From assembly GCA_022113835.1 (NCBI GenBank), contig JAILWY010000006.1, positions 7,750,001 through 7,814,000 of the forward strand: a DNA stretch of 64,000 nucleotides, read 5' to 3'. Positions 55,861 through 64,000 of the stretch are shown here, in pieces. Source of the DNA: Atopsyche davidsoni. Lineage: Eukaryota; Arthropoda; Insecta; Trichoptera; Hydrobiosidae. The position numbers were made by a program, and so were the translations under genes. Position 1 is the first letter of the stretch, and the number at the start of each line of letters is the position of its first letter. The notes beneath the pieces are model-generated. The model did not search any database, had not been told where the DNA came from, and saw only the letters and a program-made list of their open reading frames with translations.

Positions 55861-57090
55861 TTTTTATAAAAAAATATTTGAAGTGGATTCGGTTCACACG
55901 GTAATTTGCGTTAAATATTTACATGCACAGGTGCGTCAACTGCATGTGTTTAAAAGCTATGTACCTGAAAACTCTTCATAGACGACTAAGTCCCAAGTTC
56001 ACTTGTGGGGTTTTTTATGTAATTTAATCGAAATTTTCTAGCGGTCTCAAACTCTAATAATAATAAAGTTTCAGTTTCATATACCTATAAAAAAAAATGT
56101 TAAAATCAAAATAATTTTCACGTGCAACTAAACTAAAATAAAATCATCCCCGGGGGCGATTATTACCCTTGCAGCAGTCCCAATCTATCACAAAAAAAAA
56201 CTCTTAAATTTTCCAATACAATTTCGCTCAGGCTCGGGTCGAAATCACGTCTCGGCAGATCGGTCGTTCACCGCCGATAAGCCCCGTACTTTGTCGGAAG
56301 AGGTGATCTGTTCACACCGTAGACGAAGCCCTTTTTATACATCCTGATATGAATTTATTTACGGACCCTGTCCATTTTTTGCACCCCCTTTCGCAGCCAG
56401 AAAATAACTTAGAGTTTGACCGGCAGAGAAGCGACAGCTATGTGCCAGTTTAAGTGTTGTTTCGAAGGAGTTTCCCTTTTTTTGTGCGTAGAGGATTTAT
56501 TTATATGAAAAATGTATTCTCGGTGTAGTTAAGAAGGTGTTGTTAGACCGTATGTAATACTTTGAGAAAGTTTATGATTTTTTGATATAAAGATATTTTT
56601 ATAAATAGACTTCGTTATTGCTTTCTTATGTACACCGTTACGTCATTTAAAGCACTTTTTATTGCCAAAATAAAATTGTTCTAGATATTGTATAATTCTT
56701 GTACAATATAAAATTCTTAATACACTCAATTAAGCCGAAGTGAGATTTTACAATTGGCTTAACAACGCATACTATTCAATATATTAGTAGAATTGTTTCA
56801 AAGCTTTTTTCCTATACTTCTGTTTATATTATAAACTAAAGGATTAATCGCGGAAAATAAAACTAAGAAAAAAAATTGATATTCATGCATTATTTATATA
56901 AAAAATAATCGTCTCATTCAAATTTGCTGTTTATATATGAACATTACTCCTTGTTTGTAGAAAAGGTCAAAAAAGGTGAAACTTACGAAAAGATGACGAT
57001 CAAAAAAGGATTCATTGTATACTGTTTAATCGTAAAATGATTGCACCCCTAAGATAATATACTAAAGCCCTCGTGATTGAAATTGTATTA
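55861..57090. other. AT-rich stretch with a GC patch
   Basis: Patch 56215-56460 (CGTCTCGGCAGATCGGTCGT near 56249) is mid-GC with TTTTTATAC and GATAAGC words and could be regulatory. The remainder is AT-rich with nothing recognised. Confidence 0.4.
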
Positions 57091-57641
57091 TTAAGGCAGT
57101 TGCTCCCAGCCATTTAATTGCCTCTGGTGTCCAACTGGACACCACAGTCAGTCCATTACCGGTCGAAATCGTGTCATTTAATTAATTTAATTGTCACTTT
57201 ATTTTTCTATATCAAAATTTGATTTTTTTTACAGAGTATTGAAAAAACTATAAATTATATTTAACTATATATTATTATTTAATTAATGCCATTTTTAGGG
57301 TAAAATAAAATCTTGAAGATGTTGAAAAATTTGATAAAATAGCGACTTTTCAAAACCAAAGTTTGTTAAAGATTTTTTTTTAAATTTTTAAATTAATAAG
57401 ACGCACATGGTTTATATTTAATCTTTTAAATCCAATTGAAAAAAAGACTTCTCCGGACGAATCTCCAAATTCCTTCACTTCAATCGGAAAAACACATATT
57501 TATCATATAACATATTGTGTTCGGAATAAGAGATGTATCAAACTTTTTGCATTAAAATATTTTTGATTGGTGCAATCGATTTTTCGCAAAACGGACTAGA
57601 AAATGATCAAAAAAACTCGATTATGGGACCTAGACCCTTAA
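57091..57641 (-). mobile_element. TTAA-flanked non-autonomous element, copy B (551 bp)
   Basis: Reverse-complement relative of 38456-39029, with TTAA at 57091-57094 and 57638-57641. Both termini match copy A (TTAAGGCAGTTGCTCCCAGC and GGGACCTAGACCCTTAA). It has about 40 extra bases near its start, including the palindrome GGTGTCCAACTGGACACC, and several interior deletions. No coding frame. Confidence 0.8.
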
Positions 57642-58520
57642 CCAGAAATAATAAAAAAATATTTTTTTTAAATAACTTCTTTTAAGAAACTCTTCAAAAT
57701 ATTAACTAGATTACTCAAATTATTTTGAGACTATGTAAAACAGAATAAAATATTGTTTGAGACATTAATTTTTTTAAATTTAAATATATAAGTACGTGGT
57801 CATTTTAACGCCATCAATAAAAAAAATTATATCTTAGTTAAATAAATTATTTGTTTGATATCTTTGTCGGTTGGCCAATAGATCTTACAAATATGAAATT
57901 ATAAAATAATCAATTCTATCGTAAATATACATTTAAAAATTGAAAAAAATAAATAAATGTGTCACGATCAAGATTTTAAAACATCGTCACCCTCCGAAAT
58001 TGATAGCCAATCCATTTAATCTTTGATCTTTTACGAGAATCCGTCGTAACATTATTTAAAACTTAAGTAGGCATTCGCAGCGTCCATCGTTCATTCCAAC
58101 CCCGGCCCATTTATCTGAAAACTTATCGGAAAAGAGCCTGCCAGGTTTGAACAAAAACGCCGAACAACTATAAAACAAGACTCGCCGAAATTGGTAGTTC
58201 AGGTAGACGACATCACTTCTCAGGTGAGACGGAGTCCGCCCAAGTTGGTAATCCTCCCCAACACAAACGTTTCATAGGATTAAGTTCTCGATAAACTTGG
58301 TCGGGGCGAACCTACCCCGGGTTTGATTCCCGACAGGGATTGTATTGATTGTTGGGGGAGCGAGTCAAATTCGGTGGGTGGTAAGCCATGATGTTGTGCT
58401 TACTTCCTTTTCTGCTACTGGTTTAGTTGAAATGTTTCTTTATAATATAATGATCAACAAATATCTTTAACATTAAAAAAAATAAATTAAACAATGTGTG
58501 TTTAACAAATCAACGGTATG
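57642..58520. other. AT-rich stretch with a GC-richer block of possible repeat origin
   Basis: The section 58060-58400 is mid-GC. It includes TTGGTAGTTCAGG (A-box-like, about 58191) and GGGTTTGATTCCCG (B-box-like, about 58320), but the two are roughly 125 bases apart, too far for a simple tRNA-derived SINE. It could be a composite or coincidence. No gene. Confidence 0.35.
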
Positions 58521-58528
58521 TGTTAAAA
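58521..58528 (+). repeat. hAT target site duplication, left
   Basis: TGTTAAAA, identical to 58996-59003. Confidence 0.93.
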
Positions 58529-58995
58529 CAGTGGCTCTCAACTCTTAACTCTCAAACTATTTTGGCCCACGGACCCCCTTTCATAGTCAAAACTTGCTTA
58601 TGGACCCCCTTTCATAGTCAAACTTGTCTACGGACCCTGGGTGAAAAACTACATAAATTCATATTATAGACTAGTTGGTGCAAGTATCGACTCTATTGCG
58701 TTCCTGTATTAACATACCTGACTCACCGCGATGCCTGTTATTACTTGTATTTTATTCACCTGTCTATATTTATATTTTACTTACAACATAAAAATCGCTA
58801 ATAATGTATTCATTGTTATTTATTTTAACTTCCATATTAATAAAAATGTGTCACAATTTTTTTATTTTATATCAAACCTTGCGCGGATCCCTTGACGTTG
58901 TTCAGAGACCCCAAATCGATTTTAATTTTCTTAAGACCCCCTGAATGATCCCAGGGACCCCATGGGGCCCGTAGGGACCACTTTGAGAAGCACTG
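58529..58995. mobile_element. hAT-family MITE with perfect 8-bp target duplication
   Basis: The ends CAGTGGCTCTCAA (58529) and TTTGAGAAGCACTG (to 58995) are inverted repeats of the CAGTGGTTCTCAA type, well known in hAT elements. TGTTAAAA flanks both sides (58521-58528, 58996-59003) as an exact 8-bp duplication, typical of hAT. The interior is non-coding and has two tandem copies of a GGACCCCCTTTCATAGTCAA-type unit. The intact duplication suggests a fairly young insertion. The 66-codon minus frame inside is a by-product. Confidence 0.93.
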
Positions 58996-59003
58996 TGTTA
59001 AAA
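58996..59003 (+). repeat. hAT target site duplication, right
   Basis: TGTTAAAA, identical to 58521-58528. Confidence 0.93.
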
Positions 59004-60700
59004 GAAGCAAACTTAGCATGCTCGGCGAAAACAAAACAAACAATGCTTCTACGACGAAACCGCACAAATTAAATTAAATTAAAGTATGTTATATAAATAT
59101 ATATTAATCCCCAATTTTTTTATTTTTATATATAATATATTCTGGTGAAGCAGCAAGGCACTTAGAAGATATATAATGCGCTTAAGACCCTGTTCACATA
59201 TTGGCAACGACTGCACCAGCCTTCACAGAAGACCTCCCCTGAAGGCTGCCTCGGTTCCGTGTCACCGATATGGAGCAAGGAGGTCGCATGCCCGTCTCCA
59301 GCCCCAGGGGTGCACAGGCTTCTAACTGCATGCCAGGGCTCTGGTGTCTGCCTGCGTGTCTCGTGACACAAGCACAGATCGGATGGCACGTTTTCTACTT
59401 GAAGATGTTCCAGGAAATATAAAAATACTATTAAATATAATTTTTTTAATACCCAAAACCTACAAGTTAGATCGAGTTGAAATTTCAAAAAAAATTATTT
59501 TACTAAAGAATTTCTACAGCTGTAAAAATGTGAATTAATAATACGCAAGAAAATAAAAGTAAAAATCAAATACCGTGTTAAATTTATTTGTACTGCATGT
59601 TGTTTTTAAAACTGCCTCTACTATTTTAACCCAAAAGTTTTCAATCAGTACACGAATAATGTTTTTTTATTTATCAAGCAATCTGTACAATAAAGTATTG
59701 CATAATAAATTTGTATATTATATGATATGCTGAACACTATCGGTGTAGTATTTGTAAAGTTTGAGAATTGCTAATAAAGGCCGGGGATGCGCCGGCCAAG
59801 TTTCTTAATTCCACGTGAAGCGCCCGCCTTACCGCCCCGCTCCTAGGACGTGTCTAAACATAAAATGTAATGAAAATGCTCGCAACTTTTCCAATTCTAA
59901 AGAGCGATTTTAAACTTGAAGAAATTTTTATTGCAAATTGGACACGAGGCAATTATACCTCGAGTTAAACGCCACGTTATTCCTTGGATGATTTGGGCAT
60001 GAATTGTGGTCTGGATTTCAACGTGCAATTCATAATTACGTTGATATAAATATATATTAATATATATATATGTTTTCTTGGAAGACTTTCCGAGTCGGCT
60101 GCATTTGCCTGGCAAATCTTCTCGAAAGCGGTTTTCATAATTACATCCGTTCCTCGTTAACTTAAAGTACACGACATCCGTGAAAAACATTACTGTATAT
60201 TCCTGGAAATACGAATATAGGGGATGCAGTGAAATTAAATTTTGAAGCTTTCTCCAAAACTACCTAACAGAGCGCAATCTCGATCTCCTTTGCACTGCAG
60301 TTTTTAAGCTTTGCTAAAAATTCAGTTAATTGTAATCCAATAGTAGGGATGGAGCCCAGCCACCGCGCTCCCAGGCATTCGCGTCCATAATCTCGTCGTG
60401 AAATCCAATCTAATCGGTTGTTCCCCAGCGAGTGCGCGGAAGGTCGTCGAATTAGTTCCGAGCTTTAAATGTACGGGAACCATTAGATTTTATGAAATTA
60501 CTAACTTTAGCTCCAGCTTCAATGCACCTCATTGTTTCTTATTGCTTTTAAATAATTTGTCGATACCTAAACTGAATGCACTTATTTGAAATTAAAAATA
60601 AAAGATCTTTGAAGTGTGCGATCAGAAGCAGAACAGTTTTATGCATTTGAGAGACTTAAAAAATATATTTCATATCATAGAATTCAGTTATTTTAAATAG
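59004..60700. other. AT-rich stretch with GC-rich patches, no recognised gene
   Basis: A sharply bounded block 59180-59395 has balanced composition (CTTCACAGAAGACCTCCCCT near 59220) and keeps a 108-codon minus frame (59162-59488). Its peptide is Cys-rich with no family I recognise, so it may be a repeat fragment. Patches at 59775-59860 (GCGCCGGCCAAGTTTC) and 60345-60480 look like other GC islands. TATATA runs lie near 60045-60072. Confidence 0.35.
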
Positions 60701-60706
60701 AAGTAA

Positions 60707-61110
60707 TAAATATATTATTGATTTTGTGAAGACCGTCTCACATGAAAGTACGATTTTGCCTATACAGGTTTGATTAATAATGATTCAGTACATTTTTTCA
60801 AATATTGAAAATTGATTAATGAAACTTAGAAAAATATCATCGATTCGAACCCACATCCCTAAGCTTACTATAAATGAAACAACGTACTTATTATGCCAAT
60901 TAAATATTGTGTGACTTGCAATACTAACTTTTAACACAAAGTACTGAGCGAAGCATTTAAATCCGATCTGGATATTATTATTTTTAATGTTGGCATAATT
61001 GGTAATGCTTAGGGATGTGGGTTCGAATCCCACACAAATCACGATGATATTTTTCTAAGAGTTTCTTTAATCAATTTTCAATTTTTGAAAATATGTACTT
61101 AATCATTAGT
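60707..61110. mobile_element. Fold-back tRNA-like element, copy 8, block order C-A-B
   Basis: Block C (60707-60767), A (60777-60869) and B (60869-60987) are those of copy 5 in permuted order. The right arm 61002-61107 is the inverted partner of A, about 90 bp. Both arms carry the B-box half of the tRNA-like core (GGTTCGAATCC at 61020-61030, its complement at 60841-60851), so the D half is lost. The 85-codon minus frame 60785-61042 is a by-product. Confidence 0.8.
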
Positions 61111-61440
61111 AGTAATAAAATTAAAAAAATATATATATATATATATAATTTAGATGAGTTTTGTCAAAAATTGTACGTTTGATATCAGTTTGATAAAAAT
61201 CAGTGCGCACCTGGCGCAGAGCGACCACATATTTTATTTTTTAATTAATATCTCTCGCCCTCGCCGTCGCCCTCGCCCTCGCCCTCGCCCTCGCCAGGGC
61301 CGCATTCAGTCAACGACGCCTCGATGAGCCGCGCGGGACCACGCAAAAACAAAGAGGAGACGCGAAACCAACGACCTGAGTCCGGGACTGCGTCACTGCT
61401 CGGGCGAGATCGGATCTCCCACGAAACCTACCAGAGATAG
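61111..61440. other. GC-rich island with a hexanucleotide run
   Basis: After a TA-rich run (about 61128-61147) the DNA turns GC-rich from 61205 to 61440 around the CTCGCC repeat, with CGCGCGGGACCACGC and AGTCCGGGACTGCGTC. No coding frame is obvious. This may be the upstream part of the promoter candidate that follows. Confidence 0.4.
61254..61295 (+). repeat. (CTCGCC)7 hexanucleotide run
   Basis: Seven units with one variant (GTCGCC as the third). Likely length-polymorphic. Confidence 0.95.
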
Positions 61441-61539
61441 GGGGGATTATTTCGGGAACTGTTTTGCAAAAAAATGCAATCAGAAATTCTCCCCTATTCC
61501 GGCAAAAAGCAAGCGCTGCGTCATCCTTAGTGGCTGAAG

Positions 61540-61620
61540 GGTTAATGCAGTTGGGGTAGCGAGCCGCTATAAATCATTCGCTGAAGAAAACCTGGCGGTG
61601 TTACTTATTCCAGTCGTCTT
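61540..61620 (+). promoter_or_regulatory. Candidate TATA-type promoter
   Basis: TATAAAT at 61568-61574 lies in a GC-richer island, with TTCCAGTCG as a possible initiator near 61612. The spacing of about 44 bases is longer than the usual 30, so a start near 61600 is also possible. A strong splice donor follows at 61681, supporting a transcribed first exon. Confidence 0.35.
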
Positions 61621-61650
61621 GACAACATTATCGCTCCGAACGATCTGGCA

Positions 61651-61680
61651 ATGCAAATAAACGAGAGGAATCAAAAACAC
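61651..61680 (+). CDS. Candidate 5' coding exon ending at a GTAAGT donor
   Basis: ATGCAAATAAACGAGAGG begins a frame MQINERNQKH that is open to the donor CAC|GTAAGTG at 61681. The ATG is also part of a perfect POU octamer ATGCAAAT, so either reading may be chance. No acceptor can be tied to it: the nearest plausible one, TATTACAG at about 63756, leads into a frame with the wrong phase for this exon. The protein is not recognised. Confidence 0.2.
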
Positions 61681-61690
61681 GTAAGTGCTT

Positions 61691-64000
61691 CGCTAAGTTC
61701 TAAATGGTAATAAGTTTTGGGAACAGATATAAATTTGCACGCTATGTTATGAGAAATTGTATTTACCACACGAAAGATGGAGATCGAGTATCGCTTTTAC
61801 TAAATTTTATTTTGGAATTTTGTTGAAAATTATAAATGTATTTGTGTTTATTATTTTATTGTTGTTCAAGTAAATAATTCGTCTGATTGATTCAATAAAT
61901 GTAGATTAGTTTTCAATTATAAAAACAATATTTGTTTTAGTTTGTTGAAATCAAGATAAATAAAATTCAATAATACTTATAAAGTTTGATTCGTGGTGAT
62001 AAACAAAGTCTTTGTAATATTTCTGCTCTTTCGATTGTTTCAACTCTGGTAATAAAAAATCTTGAGGTTTTTAACTTTGAAAGAAATATTTCAAGTGTTG
62101 CAGAGTTTACTTCGTGCTAACATAACTCTGGTTAAACATTTACTCAGTACTCAACGTACAATAAGCAGTGGAAGTCACCGACAGTAACGGCGTTGTCAGA
62201 TAACTGCAAAAACTACAAAGCATGCGACATACAAAATGGCCACAGGGCACCCTGGACAATACCCCCGTGTAATTCCAACAACCTCCCTTGTTGTTCTGAA
62301 CTCAAAGCACAACGATGGAACAGTTGTTGGTCCACAGTGTACTGCCGAAGATAGCAATCATTGCTGAAAGCCATCTACAATGTGTATTTGAATGTTTTAG
62401 ATAATTATTAAAAATTCAAAACAACTGTAGTATGTTCTCACTTTTTGATTATTGATTAGATTTTAAAAATTATCTCAAAATTATACTAGTTTTATAAATG
62501 ATAATAGCATTAATGAAAATAAAAAAAAAAATTGAAAGTTATTCATAAATTTATAGGAAAATTAGGCTTTTAGGCAAAGTGGTCAAGAGGTCCCTGGTAC
62601 AAATATATTACAGGAAAATGCCCTTGTATACAGTTAAATGTATATTCGAAATGAATTCATGTGTAAATACAAAATCACAAAAAAGTTTACATGTCAAGCA
62701 AAAATGCATTTTTGCTATATTTGTAGCTAAGTAAAAACCTGTATTATTAAAAAAATACTGATACAATTTATTTTATTACAGCTTAACAATATATTTTTTC
62801 TCGTATATTTTTTGAAAATATAATTTATAGTCGAAACAAAAAATCTACTGTTGAACTCTTGGGAATTTATTTTACTTAACAGAGCATATCTAGCTCTTTG
62901 ACTCTGTGAGGCAAAAGCAGAGTGGATATTGTAAAAATAAAAGGAATATTCTGCAGCCGTATTTTGTAAATTTTAACAACATAGGAGTTTCGGAGTATTT
63001 TTTACAAAAAACTTTTTAAAATGTTTACTTATTTTAAAATCGAAAATATGAATAAAAAATACTAACCATCATAAATAGTAATTTAACAAGAATTGATTCA
63101 TGAATGAAAAAACGAGAAAAATATTTTATTATTATTTTCCAAAGGAGCAGTTGGGTTCAATTCTTACCTTTGTCCTAATACTTAAAAAAAAACTGTTACT
63201 TAAAGCAAGTAAATTTTTGATATTTAAAACGTTTTGTGCTTAGCGTATCTTTTTCAGCAGAACGAATGTTCAAAAAACTATTTGCGTATAATGTTTGTGA
63301 TCAGTGTAATACATTTATTTATTAAATAATTAGCTTGATTTTTAGTTTTGGGCTTGAACAAAAGAGAGGCAATAAGTAATATAGGTTTTCTTTAGTTAGT
63401 TTGTAATTTACTTTAAGCGCATATATATATAAATATTAAATATTTATTACATAAAAAATGATTTGAGCAATTAATTTAATTTTAAACATGATTCAAGCAA
63501 AATGCCAGAAAAAAAAAGAAAACACCCACTTCCTAAACTATTTACATAATTATGAGTTATTTTGAAAAGTCGTATTTCTTCGTTTAATTATTTCCATTTG
63601 AAATTGTTAATTTATATTCACATAATTTTTAATATTAAGCTTTTCATGTCTCCTTTTTTATAAAGTAAAAAAAAAACTTCAGGCTAGTTCGTCAAAAATA
63701 CAGATAAAACGTTCAAACGTCCATAGCACAATTTTTATTGCTACTTCATATTACAGGGACACGATTGAAAAAAGCGATTCTATTCATTTGCCTGGATGGT
63801 GTAAATCCAGGATTAGGACGGACTTCGTCTCATTAGCTTCGGCTAATTAATACGAATTCTCTATAATCCAGGCTGCTTCAAAGTCTGACCCAAAAAAGTA
63901 TGTTCGCAACTATTATATCCGGAGAGAAGTGGCCCAGCCTGCGGACTGGAGCTTCTACGGGACTCGTAAAATTATTTTATTATAGTATATAGTTACAGTA
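61691..64000. other. AT-rich stretch to the window end, with a last mid-GC patch
   Basis: Mostly AT-rich with nothing recognised. Patch 62150-62390 is mid-GC and plain. At 63755-63960, after a polypyrimidine-AG (CTTCATATTACAG), comes less AT-rich sequence with an open 30-codon stretch, ATTAGC...GCTAATTAATACG homeodomain-type words and TATATCCGGAGAGAAG. It could be an exon start or a regulatory patch. Confidence 0.35.

Noticed and set aside
58190..58400. tRNA-derived SINE
   Set aside because: A-box-like and B-box-like words are about 125 bases apart, too far for a normal SINE head.
60785..61042. 85-codon minus frame starting MICVGFEPTSL
   Set aside because: It is a translation of the tRNA-like B-box arm of the fold-back element.
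63755..63870. Second exon spliced to the 61681 donor
   Set aside because: The acceptor-like CTTCATATTACAG exists, but joining in the required phase gives a stop after three codons, so the pair is not supported.

Overview
The window is AT-rich eukaryotic DNA with no intact protein-coding gene that I can recognise. Open frames are short (156 codons at most) and almost all are chance frames or pieces of transposons. The transposon mix points to an insect or other arthropod: mariner, piggyBac-like TTAA elements, a hAT MITE, a Penelope-like retroelement with a hammerhead ribozyme, and short TTAGG-type runs. A moth or butterfly is plausible, but the sequence alone does not prove it.

Layout. From 1 to 5.8 kb: a degenerate mariner (1731-2868), an inverted-dimer repeat carrying a decayed hammerhead (3339-3560), a fold-back element with a tRNA-like core (3631-3910), a long TA run, and a GC-rich island that ends in a possible first exon (5712-5740). 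From 5.8 to 20.5 kb: an AT-rich desert with GC-rich patches. From 20.5 to 22.6 kb: a tandem duplication, a GC-rich patch and a piggyBac-derived MITE that still codes a transposase N-terminal fragment. From 22.6 to 33.6 kb: desert with one perfect inverted dimer at 29332-29522. From 33.6 to 41.3 kb: a dense repeat zone with tRNA-like elements, a terminal-inverted-repeat MITE, a nested piggyBac/Penelope composite and a 574-bp TTAA element. From 41.3 to 51.1 kb: desert with GC-rich patches and one permuted tRNA-like copy. From 51.1 to 61.1 kb: a second piggyBac MITE carrying a nested insertion with a target duplication, a SINE, another tRNA-like fold-back, the Penelope 3' end with a well-formed hammerhead ribozyme, the reverse-orientation partner of the TTAA element, a hAT MITE with a perfect 8-bp duplication, and the second permuted copy. 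The last 3 kb hold a hexanucleotide run and a possible TATA promoter with a first exon.

Two layers stand out. One is a network of small non-autonomous elements built on inverted or permuted architecture: Penelope-type hammerhead dimers and a tRNA-like fold-back family with at least seven or eight copies in 64 kb. The other is a series of short GC-rich islands, roughly every 2-5 kb, with homeodomain, POU, SOX and CRE-like words. These look like a regulatory landscape in an intron or gene desert near a developmental gene. No operon-like cooperation exists here. The genes present are transposon remains, apart from two low-confidence first-exon candidates.
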